Assembly (NCBI GenBank): GCA_030616465.1
Contig: JAUWXH010000136.1
Location: 1-6,139 of the forward strand
Source of the DNA: Planctomycetota bacterium
GTDB taxonomy: Bacteria > Planctomycetota > Phycisphaerae > UBA1845 > Fen-1342
DNA: 6,139 nucleotides
Reading direction: 5' to 3'
Below, in pieces: positions 1 to 5,940 of the stretch. The position numbers and the translations under genes are program-made. Every line of letters starts with the position of its first letter. Positions within the stretch are counted from its first letter, which is position 1. The notes beneath the pieces are model-generated. The model had not been told where the DNA came from and searched no databases. It saw only the letters and a program-made list of their open reading frames with translations.

Positions 1-1305
1 TGCAGGATAAGCGGCAACTGGGCGAACTGGTACGGCGGCGGCATTTACTGCGACTTGAGCGACCCGACGATCACGAACTGCATGATCAGCGAGAACCGGG
101 CGGACGACGGCGCCGCTGTTCACTGCTACAGGAGCAACCCCACGATCACCGAGTGCACGATCAGCGGTAACTCGGCCAGCGGGAGTGGCGGCGGCCTTTA
201 TTGTGACTACAGTAGCCCGACAATCAGCAATTGCACGATCGGCGGGAACTCGGCCAACGGGGCCGGCGGCGCCGTTGACTGCATCCTTAGCAGCCCGGCG
301 ATCACCAATTGTACAATCATCGGAAACTCGGCGTCGTACGGTGGCGCCCTTTACTGCTACGATAGCAGCGCGACGATCACCAACTGCGCCATTGCCGGCA
401 ACTCGGCGGCCTGGGCCGGCGGCGCCGTTGTGTGCAGGTACCTCGGCGGTCCGACGATCACCAACTGCACGATCAGCGGAAACTCGGCGCCCTACGCGGG
501 TGGCGCCGTTTACTGTCGCTCGTACAACAGCGCGGTGATCACCAACTGCACGATCAGCGGGAATTGGGCAACCCGTGGCGGCGCCCTTCACTGCAGTTGG
601 TCGAGCAGCCCGACGATCACCAACTGCATGATCGGCGGGAACTCGGCGAACGACGCCGGCGGCATCTACTGCTGTGAGGACAGCTACCCGACGCTCACCA
701 ACTCCACGATCACCGGGAACTCCGCCAGCCACGGCGGCGGCCTCTCCTGCTACGACAGCAGCCCGACGGTCAGCAACTGCATCCTCTGGGCCGACACGCC
801 GGATGAGATCTACGTCGCATCCGGTGAGGCGGTGGTGACCTACAGTGATGTTGAGGGCGGCTGGCCCGGCGAGGGCAACATCGACGCCGATCCGCTCTTC
901 GCCGGTCCTGGCAACGATGACTACCACCTCTCGACGGGCTCACCGTGCAACGACGCCGGAGATAACGAGGCTGTTCCGGCCGATGAGTTGGACCTGGATG
1001 GTGACGGCGATACGCAGGAACCCGTCCCCTTCGACCTCGACGGCAAGCCACGCTTCATCGATGACCCGAACGCGGACGATACGGGCAACGGCGACCCGCC
1101 GATCGTGGACATGGGAGCGTACGAGTTTCAGGTCCCCGGCGACCTGAACGGCGACGGCTGCGTCGATCAGGCCGACCTGGGCATCTTACTGGCCGACTGG
1201 GGTTGCACTGGCGGGGACTGCCCGGGCGACGCCGACGGCGACGGCGAGACCGACCACGCGGATTTGGGCATGCTGCTAGGTCATTGGGGCGAGGGGTGCC
1301 CGTAG
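1..1305 (+). CDS. Secreted right-handed beta-helix protein with choice-of-anchor Q-like module and C-terminal dockerin-like domain (5' partial)
   Basis: The reading frame is open from the first base, so the start and any signal peptide lie upstream; the TTG at 55 is only an internal codon. The 434 visible codons hold, in order, a partial repeat (codons 1-21), nine complete 25-27 residue beta-helix repeats with the pattern 'PTITNCTISGNSA...GGAVYC' (codons 22-254), a degenerate last turn, a segment with 'NIDADPLF' and 'GSPCNDAGDN' resembling the choice-of-anchor Q module (about codons 255-379), and a dockerin type I-like pair (codons 380-434). Each half of that pair carries an EF-hand-like calcium loop of the form D-x-N/D-x-D-G-x-x-D followed by 'ADLGxLL'. 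In known families beta-helices bind or cleave polysaccharide or act as surface adhesins, and dockerins bind cohesins; no catalytic residues are identifiable here. The protein is probably extracellular or surface-bound, and its exact role is unknown. It ends with TAG. Confidence 0.9.
   Translation, partial: CRISGNWANWYGGGIYCDLSDPTITNCMISENRADDGAAVHCYRSNPTITECTISGNSASGSGGGLYCDYSSPTISNCTIGGNSANGAGGAVDCILSSPAITNCTIIGNSASYGGALYCYDSSATITNCAIAGNSAAWAGGAVVCRYLGGPTITNCTISGNSAPYAGGAVYCRSYNSAVITNCTISGNWATRGGALHCSWSSSPTITNCMIGGNSANDAGGIYCCEDSYPTLTNSTITGNSASHGGGLSCYDSSPTVSNCILWADTPDEIYVASGEAVVTYSDVEGGWPGEGNIDADPLFAGPGNDDYHLSTGSPCNDAGDNEAVPADELDLDGDGDTQEPVPFDLDGKPRFIDDPNADDTGNGDPPIVDMGAYEFQVPGDLNGDGCVDQADLGILLADWGCTGGDCPGDADGDGETDHADLGMLLGHWGEGCP
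64..762 (+). repeat. Nine tandem beta-helix coding repeats of 75-81 bp
   Basis: Units begin at 64, 139, 217, 295, 370, 451, 532, 610 and 688 and encode 25, 26, 26, 25, 27, 27, 26, 26 and 25 residues. Each has a 'TITNC' strand, an 'IxGN' turn and a 'GGA/G-hydrophobic-x-C' strand. Nearly every unit has two cysteines at equivalent places; the exception is the ninth, where the first is serine. The nucleotide repeats are diverged except for short near-identical blocks, for example 24 identical bases at 456-479 and 537-560. The 'GGA(V/L)' plus 'IxxN' spacing resembles the GGAI/FxxN repeats of Chlamydia polymorphic membrane proteins. Confidence 0.9.
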
Positions 1306-1361
1306 TGCAGCACGAAATCGGCCGGGAATCGACTTGCACGGGAGCGTAGGCGAGGTGCACC

Positions 1362-2030
1362 ATGGCACTGTCCGAGCGCGCGTCGAGGTATCTGGGCGCC
1401 ATCCTGGCAGCTCTTCCGGTGAAGGCCTTTCGACAAGAGGACGGCGCTCTGGTCATTGACGAGCTTGACGATATTGATGCAGCTGAGTCGTGGGAACACG
1501 CCGCGCTCTCGTCGAAGCACCGGGCACTGTGGACGGTAATCGAGACGGCCCACTCACTTCACCTGCTGGCTCAGAAAGAAGTCCTTTCTGCGCAGGAATT
1601 CGATTGGTGCCGTTCGGCCGCCGTGGATGTCTTGGCTGGTCGCGTCGTGGTCGATGCCCCGCGGCCGATAGGAGAGCCAAGCCCGCGATCTCCGCTAGGA
1701 CTGTCGCCTGATGAAATCGACCGGATGCTCAGATTCCATCGCAAGTTCGTATCTCTTAGGATGAGTTTCGTTAATCGCCACCCGATGCTAAACGTGCTCT
1801 ACGCATTTCTCGTGAAGGAAGTCCAGGGGTTTGATCTACCTCTGAGTCTCGCGCTGCAGGAGTTGGCGACGCCGCAGCTCAATAGCTTCCTTGTCGAAAC
1901 GGGGCACTCAGCCGTGATCCCAGTGAGTCCGCAGTTGTTGGTTTTTGTGGCGGCCGTTTTCAATGAGAGGAACGCGATCATTGACACGCTTTACAACACT
2001 GCACGCCAGTACACGTTCCCGGACGACTGA
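1362..2030 (+). CDS. Unrecognised 222-residue protein
   Basis: I do not recognise a family. The ATG at 1362 has a good Shine-Dalgarno, GAGGTG at 1352-1357, four bases upstream, and the gene stops with TGA. The protein looks soluble and mainly helical. There is an acidic stretch with 'IDELDDIDAAESWEH' (residues 32-46), a helical histidine-containing segment 'ETAHSLHLLAQKE' (61-73), a proline-rich linker (about 99-116, 'PRPIGEPSPRSP'), and a second half with 'RMLRFHRKF' (121-129) and alternating hydrophobic helices to the end. There is no signal peptide, convincing membrane span, cysteine cluster or P-loop. Codon use is less GC-rich than next door: 25 of 40 codons end in G or C at 1740-1859, against 31 of 40 in the first 40 codons of the GT87 gene. 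That could mean transfer or weak expression. It lies 56 bases after the dockerin protein on the same strand, but I see no functional link. That it is a real gene rests on the start signal and protein-like composition. Confidence 0.7.
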   Translation: MALSERASRYLGAILAALPVKAFRQEDGALVIDELDDIDAAESWEHAALSSKHRALWTVIETAHSLHLLAQKEVLSAQEFDWCRSAAVDVLAGRVVVDAPRPIGEPSPRSPLGLSPDEIDRMLRFHRKFVSLRMSFVNRHPMLNVLYAFLVKEVQGFDLPLSLALQELATPQLNSFLVETGHSAVIPVSPQLLVFVAAVFNERNAIIDTLYNTARQYTFPDD

Positions 2031-2192
2031 GTCAGAGACTTGGCCCTGTCCGTTGCCGTCTGCACGCACGCACGGCGGGCGGGAATTTTTCTGCGCGGCG
2101 CTCTTGGCGCCCAGGCGATGGATGCACTCATGTTGTGGGGCCGTGCCAAAGACCTGCTCTAGCGTAGCACCCGCGTAGCACCGAAGCACAAC

Positions 2193-2221
2193 GGGCCCGG
2201 ACGCGATTCTCGCCGGGGCCC
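2193..2221. terminator. GC-rich hairpin between the unknown gene and tRNA-Gln; possible terminator
   Basis: GGGCCC at 2193-2198 pairs with GGGCCC at 2216-2221. Two further G-C pairs (2199-2200 with 2213-2214) form across one bulged G, and the loop is about 12 bases. On the + strand the tail is TAAGTGTTTGTCGTT, which is only moderately T-rich, 163 bases after the unknown gene. On the minus strand the hairpin starts 29 bases past the tRNA-Gln 3' end, with no T-run. It could serve either transcript. Confidence 0.35.
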
Positions 2222-2250
2222 TAAGTGTTTGTCGTTCAAGGGCTTGCGAA

Positions 2251-2321
2251 CTGGGGATCCAGGATTCGAACCTGGACTAACTGATCCAGAGTCAGTCGTG
2301 CTACCGTTACACCAATCCCCA
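2251..2321 (-). tRNA. trnQ: tRNA-Gln, anticodon CUG
   Basis: The minus strand folds into a full 71-base cloverleaf. The acceptor TGGGGAT pairs with ATCCCCA, starting with a U1-A72 pair as is usual in bacterial tRNA-Gln, and the discriminator is G73. The anticodon stem ACTGA/TCAGT encloses loop CTCTGGA, which puts CTG at positions 34-36. The T-arm is CCAGG-TTCGAAT-CCTGG. It would read the glutamine codon CAG. The bases after the discriminator are TTC, so CCA must be added after transcription. Confidence 0.95.
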
Positions 2322-2334
2322 TCAACCGGTGCCC

Positions 2335-2363
2335 AGTCTACGCCGCCTCCCCGCTGGAATCAA
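2335..2363 (-). promoter_or_regulatory. Sigma70-like promoter for tRNA-Gln
   Basis: On the minus strand TTGATT (2363-2358, 4 of 6 matches to the -35 consensus) is separated by exactly 17 bases from TAGACT (2340-2335, 4 of 6 matches to the -10 consensus). The -10 ends 13 bases before the mature tRNA 5' end, leaving a leader of about seven bases, which fits a tRNA promoter. No other gene lies on this strand here. Confidence 0.5.
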
Positions 2364-2378
2364 CACCAGCACGGCGGC
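2342..2378. repeat. Nested inverted repeat between divergent tRNA-Gln and GT87 genes
   Basis: GCCGCC (2342-2347) pairs with GGCGGC (2373-2378), and inside it GCTGG (2353-2357) pairs with CCAGC (2366-2370) around an eight-base loop. The arms are separated by five bases on the left and two on the right, giving 11 pairs in two blocks. It covers the proposed -35 element of the tRNA-Gln promoter. It could be a regulator site, an RNA hairpin or a chance result of high GC. Confidence 0.4.
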
Positions 2379-2513
2379 CCCCATAATCCAATCGACGTAT
2401 TCTGTCGGCGCGAATAGTTGCACCTGTGAGCCTCCCCGGCCGATGCTTCTGGGGGCCGCGGCCGTCGGTCGCGACGGCGGTCCCATATATTTCCGCTTTC
2501 GCGGAGCGCTGCC

Positions 2514-3800
2514 GTGCTGAGAAGGGCTCTCACCGCGCTATCGTCGCCGGGCTTGCTCAACCTGATTGCCCTGGCCGGTCTGGTCGGCTGGGCAATCGCG
2601 TTCATCGTTCATCTGCCATCGCTGCGCAGCCTGGTGGACAGGAACGGCGACGCGGTCGGCGGTGACTTCATTGCCTTCTACACGGCCGGCCACCTGATCG
2701 GCGAGGGGCAGGGCAGCCGCCTCTACGACCTGCAACTCCAGCAGGTCACCCAGCGGCAGATTCTCGATCGGCCCGACTATGCCGGGCTGAACTCGTATGT
2801 GAATCCGCCGGCCCTGGCCGCGCTCTTTGTTCCGCTGGCCCGGCTGGCTTACCTCCCGGCGTACCTGCTGTACACGCTGCTGCTGTTGTGTGCGTTCCTG
2901 GCCGCGATGTACCTGCTGCGCCCGCATCTGCCCGCGCTGCACCACTACTGGTTCGTCGTCGTGGCGTTGTCGCTGATGTTTTACCCGATGGTGGTCACGA
3001 TCACCGGGGGTCAGAACACGCCGATTACCTTGCTGCTAATCGCGGCGGCTTACGTCGCCCTGCGTCGCGGCCGGGTGGTGCTTGCCGGCCTCGCCCTGGG
3101 ACTGCTGTGCTACAAGCCCCAGATGGCGCTGCTGCTCTGCTTGCTGCTGCTTTCCCGCGGGCAGTTCCGCTGCGTGTTGACCGCGGGTGCCGTCGGCGTC
3201 GGGCACTACCTGGTCGGTGCCGCGGTCTGCGGCGTGCGGTGGCCGCTGGAGATGCTGGCCGCGCTGCGGACGTACTGGCCGATCGAGGACCACTTCAACG
3301 GGGCCAACTCGATCTCGTTGCTGGGTCTGTGCGATTATGCCTTACCGGCCGCCGCCTTCATGCCGGTCGGTCTCGCCGCCGCCGGGCTGACGCTCGCCGC
3401 CGTGTTGTGGACCTGGCGCCGCGCGGACCCGCGCCGGGATTCGTTCGCGCTGTACTGGGGCATGGCGGTGTGCGCCACCTTGGCGGTCAGCCCGCACACA
3501 CAGTGGTACGACGTGGGCCTGGTGTTGCTGGTTGTGCTGCTCGCGCTCAATTATCTGTTGACGAGCGGGCAACCGATCGGCACCGGTCTGCGAGCCGCCT
3601 TGTTGTTGGGCTTCTTTGCGGTCCCCATTTACCCGATTGCAACGTACCTCGGCTGGCAGCCGCTGGCTTTTGTGCCGCTGGTGATGCTGCTGTGGCTGCT
3701 GCAACTCACCCGTCGCGAGCGGCAGGTGGCACCTGACTCGGAGGTCGGCCCTGAGCAAAGCCGAAGGGTCCGGCGCCACAGCCTTGTGGCCGGTGCCTGA
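2514..3800 (+). CDS. Family GT87 (DUF2029) polytopic membrane glycosyltransferase
   Basis: GT-C glycosyltransferases of this family use a polyprenyl-phosphate sugar (mannose in the characterised actinobacterial members) and act on the outer face of the cytoplasmic membrane. Visible hallmarks are a first span (about 14-34), then 'GGDFIAFYTAG' at 49-59 with the likely catalytic D51, 'RLYD' at 69-72, 'NPP' at 97-99, 'GGQNT' at 165-169, 'KPQ' at 201-203 and 'SPHTQWYD' at 326-333. About ten hydrophobic spans run to residue 398, and 428 residues is normal for the family. GTG is the only usable start: the frame has a stop at 2427-2429 and no start codon between. GGAG at 2503-2506 lies seven bases upstream, and TATATT at 2486-2491 is a possible -10 without a clear -35. 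The hydrophilic tail from about residue 400 is not part of the fold, and its last 17 codons coincide with short palindromes. The acceptor and sugar cannot be told from sequence. Confidence 0.88.
   Translation: MLRRALTALSSPGLLNLIALAGLVGWAIAFIVHLPSLRSLVDRNGDAVGGDFIAFYTAGHLIGEGQGSRLYDLQLQQVTQRQILDRPDYAGLNSYVNPPALAALFVPLARLAYLPAYLLYTLLLLCAFLAAMYLLRPHLPALHHYWFVVVALSLMFYPMVVTITGGQNTPITLLLIAAAYVALRRGRVVLAGLALGLLCYKPQMALLLCLLLLSRGQFRCVLTAGAVGVGHYLVGAAVCGVRWPLEMLAALRTYWPIEDHFNGANSISLLGLCDYALPAAAFMPVGLAAAGLTLAAVLWTWRRADPRRDSFALYWGMAVCATLAVSPHTQWYDVGLVLLVVLLALNYLLTSGQPIGTGLRAALLLGFFAVPIYPIATYLGWQPLAFVPLVMLLWLLQLTRRERQVAPDSEVGPEQSRRVRRHSLVAGA
3749..3768. repeat. REP-like imperfect palindrome within the GT87 3' end
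   Basis: The block opens with CCCTGAGC and closes with CCGAAGGG around a short A-rich centre. From memory it resembles the CCCTGAGC...GAAGGG family of short interspersed palindromes seen in many unrelated bacterial genomes. It lies in the coding region for the hydrophilic tail of the GT87 protein (about residues 412-418), outside the conserved fold. Only one copy is in the window, so repeat status is inferred. Confidence 0.45.
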
Positions 3801-3812
3801 CCGCGTGCCGGC
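3775..3812. terminator. Overlapping hairpins at the convergent gene ends; possible bidirectional terminator
   Basis: Two mutually exclusive hairpins cover the junction. GCCACA (3775-3780) pairs with TGTGGC (3785-3790) around a four-base loop. GCCGGTGC (3789-3796) pairs with 3805-3812 in eight pairs, two of them G-T, spanning both stop codons. Neither is followed by a T-run on either strand, so intrinsic termination is unproven, but the position between converging genes suits a transcription barrier. Confidence 0.3.
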
Positions 3813-4702
3813 TAACGGGTCGAGCGAACCTCGAACGCATCGCGCAGCCCGTCGCCCACGAAGTTCAAGGCCAGCAACGTTGCCGACAATGCCACGCAGG
3901 GAAACGCCACCAGCCACCATTCGAATCTGACTGGGTTCAGCATGCGCACGCCGTCGGCGGCCAGCGAACCCCATGTGGCTTGCGGCGGCTGCACGCCCAC
4001 GCCCAGGAAGCTCAGGAACGATTCCTGCAGGATCGCCTGCGGCACGGTGAGTGTCGCAAAGACCACGATCGGGCCGATCAGGTTCGGCAGGATGTGCCGT
4101 AGCAGGATCCGCCGCGTCGGCAGGCCGAGCGCCCGGGCGGCTTCGACGAATGGTTGCTCACGTAGCGAGAGCACCTGCCCGCGGATCACCCGCGCCATGG
4201 TCAGCCAGCTCACGCTGCCGATCGCCAACGCCAGCACGATGAACCGCGACCATTCGCTGCCCACCAACTGCCACCGCTCCAGCCACGCCCCCAACGACAC
4301 GGTCAGCAGCATGACCAGCAGCATGTACGGCAAGGCGTAGAGGATATCCACGAGGCGCATCATGATCGCGTCCCAGCGCCCGCCCAGATAGCCGGCGACC
4401 GCCCCGTACCCGGCCCCGATGACCACGGCCACGCCCGCGGCCAGTAGCCCAAGGCTCAGCGAAATGGCGCCACCGTATAACGTCCGGGCCAGCAGGCTGC
4501 GTCCCAGCTCGTCGGTGCCAAGCGGATGAGTAGGGCAGGGCGCCTGCCGAACCGCGCTCAGCTCAGTTTGACGCATGGCGGGAGCCGACCAGCCTAACGT
4601 CACAAAGCACGTCGCCAGCATCGCCCCCAACACGCAGAGGCTGACCATTGCCGTTCGATCGCGACGAAACCGTTGCCAGACGCCCGGCCGTCCCACGCTC
4701 AT
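3812..4702 (-). CDS. Peptide-type ABC transporter permease, OppC/DppC family
   Basis: This is the second inner-membrane subunit of an ABC importer of the oligopeptide/dipeptide/nickel class. It would form the pore with its OppB-type neighbour and be driven by two cytoplasmic ATPases. The 296-residue protein has a cytoplasmic N-terminus, span 1 (about 18-40), the family signature 'HPLGTDELGRSLLARTLYGG' (59-78), five further spans (near 80-104, 117-139, 152-170, 208-230 and 262-282), and the EAA loop that docks the ATPase ('FVEAARALGL' at 185-194, 'HILPN' at 203-207). 'ESFLSFLGVGVQPP' (227-240) is also typical. The ATG at 4702 overlaps the OppB stop as ATGA, with AAGG just upstream, so translation is probably coupled. 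The same frame stays open to 5440, but that stretch is opposite-phase OppB coding sequence. The stop is TAG, 11 bases from the convergent GT87 stop. The substrate cannot be assigned. Confidence 0.93.
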   Translation of the reverse strand: MSVGRPGVWQRFRRDRTAMVSLCVLGAMLATCFVTLGWSAPAMRQTELSAVRQAPCPTHPLGTDELGRSLLARTLYGGAISLSLGLLAAGVAVVIGAGYGAVAGYLGGRWDAIMMRLVDILYALPYMLLVMLLTVSLGAWLERWQLVGSEWSRFIVLALAIGSVSWLTMARVIRGQVLSLREQPFVEAARALGLPTRRILLRHILPNLIGPIVVFATLTVPQAILQESFLSFLGVGVQPPQATWGSLAADGVRMLNPVRFEWWLVAFPCVALSATLLALNFVGDGLRDAFEVRSTR

Positions 4703-5667
4703 GTCGCCTTGGCCCCCACGCGAATCCGCGGATCGAGCAGGCCGTACACCACGTCCACGATCAGGTTGAAGCTCGCCAGGAAGACGCTGTAGACCATCAC
4801 GGTTGCCAGGATCAGGCTTTGGTCGCGGTTGTTGATGGACTCGACGATGTGCGTGCCCATGCCCGGGACGGTGAAGATCTTCTCGACGACGAACGAGCCG
4901 GTGAAGATCGCCGCCGCCGCCGGACCCAGGTAGCTCAGCACCGGCAACAGCGCGTTCGGCAGGGCGTGATCCAGCAGTACCCGCCACTCGGGCAGGCCCT
5001 TCGCCCGGGCCGTACGGATGTAATCTTCCGCGTAGGCGTCGAGCATGGCGGAGCGTGTGAGGCGGGCAATGTACGCCGCGTAGGGTAGCGCCAGCGTGAT
5101 CGCCGGCAGCAGCGCCTGCGTCGGCCGGCCCCAACCGCCGACCGGCACGGCCCGCAGCCATAGCCCGACCGCGATCAGCAACGCTGCGCCGACCACGAAC
5201 GTGGGCAGCGAGATGCCGATCAGACACAGGCTCACCGAGACGTGGTCCAGCCACCTGCCGCGCTGCGCCGCCGAGATCACCCCCACGCCGATGCCGAGCA
5301 TCACCGCCAGCGCCAGGGCCAGAACGCCGAGTTGCAGCGAGACCGGCAACGCCGAGCGCATGATCTCGACCACGGTCCAGTCTTCGTACTGGTGTGCCGG
5401 CAGATCGCCGTCCCACAGCAGCCGCTTCGGCCAGATCCAAAAGTACCGTTCCCAGGCCGGCACCGGCTGGATCTGACCATCCACCGGCGAGATGCGGTCG
5501 TAGTTGTAGGCGATGCGCTTCTGCTGAAGCACCTCCGGCGGCAGCTCCTTCTCACCCGTTTCGAGCCCTTCTCCAGGCGTGGCCGTCACCAGCAGCACCG
5601 CGCCGCCGTAGATGGCCAGCAGCAGCAGGGGGAACGTCAGCAGTCTGCGGAGGATGAAGCGGAACAT
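4699..5667 (-). CDS. Peptide-type ABC transporter permease, OppB/DppB family
   Basis: This is the first permease subunit of the same importer. It has 322 residues and the classical start 'MFRFILRRLL' leading into span 1 (about 9-30). A long external segment follows (31-100), ending in 'LLWDGDL', where most relatives have 'GDLG'. Five more spans lie near 109-133, 144-171, 185-205, 239-261 and 284-308. The EAA loop is clear ('EDYIRTARAKGL' at 214-225, 'HALPNALLP' at 234-242), as are 'EKIFTVPGMG' (262-271) and the C-terminal 'DVVYGLLDPRIR' (305-316). It is slightly longer than usual for the family because of the first external segment, which is rich in W, Y and P. The ATG at 5667 fits the family start, but I see no Shine-Dalgarno before it (GGTAGACC). 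The gene overlaps OppC by four bases and follows the small membrane protein after 127 bases. Substrates of this class include peptides, nickel and some sugars. Confidence 0.93.
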   Translation of the reverse strand: MFRFILRRLLTFPLLLLAIYGGAVLLVTATPGEGLETGEKELPPEVLQQKRIAYNYDRISPVDGQIQPVPAWERYFWIWPKRLLWDGDLPAHQYEDWTVVEIMRSALPVSLQLGVLALALAVMLGIGVGVISAAQRGRWLDHVSVSLCLIGISLPTFVVGAALLIAVGLWLRAVPVGGWGRPTQALLPAITLALPYAAYIARLTRSAMLDAYAEDYIRTARAKGLPEWRVLLDHALPNALLPVLSYLGPAAAAIFTGSFVVEKIFTVPGMGTHIVESINNRDQSLILATVMVYSVFLASFNLIVDVVYGLLDPRIRVGAKAT

Positions 5668-5710
5668 GGTCTACCGGGAAAAGGACCAGCGGCGGCGTCA
5701 CGCAGTGTAG

Positions 5711-5730
5711 GCCGGGTCCTCAGACCCGAC
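5711..5730. repeat. REP-like palindrome in the gap before the OppB-type gene
   Basis: CGGGTC (5713-5718) and GACCCG (5723-5728) form a perfect six-pair stem with loop CTCA, flanked by a further possible G-C pair (5711 with 5730) across one mismatch. There is no T-run on either side, so it is not a convincing terminator. It sits in the 127-base gap between the small membrane protein and the OppB-type permease, where it could act as an RNA hairpin or be a short interspersed repeat. No second copy is in the window. Confidence 0.45.
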
Positions 5731-5794
5731 AATTTACCGGGCCGCGGCAGACAGTCGTTGGCCTGGGCGGCCCGATGCGCGTCTTGCCCGCGGG

Positions 5795-5932
5795 TCACGG
5801 CGGATTGATGTAGGTCTCGTAGATGACGCGCTTGACGTCGTCGGGGATCAGAAACCACAGCGCCGTCGCACACGCCGCCACGAACAGCAAGTAGATAATC
5901 AACAGCCAATACGGCCGCCTGCGCCGGACCAC
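5795..5932 (-). CDS. Small single-span membrane protein, 45 residues, upstream of OppBC
   Basis: This protein belongs to no family I recognise. The frame opens at 6007 (TTG) and has ATGs at 5989 and 5980, but none of these has a ribosome binding site and both ATGs lie in or beside a small palindrome. The GTG at 5932 has an excellent Shine-Dalgarno, GAGAGGG, eight bases upstream, so I place the start there. The product begins 'MVRRRRPYW', has one hydrophobic span (about residues 9-29, 'LLIIYLLFVAAC' to 'WFLI') and ends in a short tail 'PDDVKRVIYETYINPP'. The arginine cluster predicts the N-terminus inside and the 16-residue tail outside. It is first on the strand of the OppB/OppC pair, 127 bases ahead, so it may be co-transcribed with them. 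It could be an accessory subunit, an unrelated small membrane protein, or, less likely, a chance frame. The stop is TGA. Confidence 0.6.
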   Translation of the reverse strand: MVRRRRPYWLLIIYLLFVAACATALWFLIPDDVKRVIYETYINPP

Positions 5933-5940
5933 GTGTGGGA

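Noticed and set aside
64..762. A CRISPR-like or satellite array
   Set aside because: The repeats are in frame, diverged at third positions and encode a coherent beta-helix pattern, so they are protein repeats.
2097..2111. Hairpin GGCGC/GCGCC after the unknown gene
   Set aside because: It has only five pairs in GC-rich DNA and no T-run follows; likely chance.
1306..2321. An integrated element using tRNA-Gln as attachment site
   Set aside because: No second copy of the tRNA 3' end is present in the window, and there is no integrase or phage-like gene. Only the lower GC3 of the unknown gene points that way.
2888..3736. A 282-codon plus-strand frame inside the GT87 gene, and a 210-codon minus-strand frame at 3342-3974
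   Set aside because: Both have the composition of GC-rich shadow frames (R, A, G, P and Q runs) and overlap genes whose family motifs are clear in the other phase.
3812..5440. A 542-codon minus-strand frame that could be read as a fused OppC protein with a long N-terminal extension
   Set aside because: Codons before 4702 overlap the OppB-type gene in another phase and encode only arginine/alanine/glycine-rich sequence. The OppC family start and the ATGA overlap place the real start at 4702.
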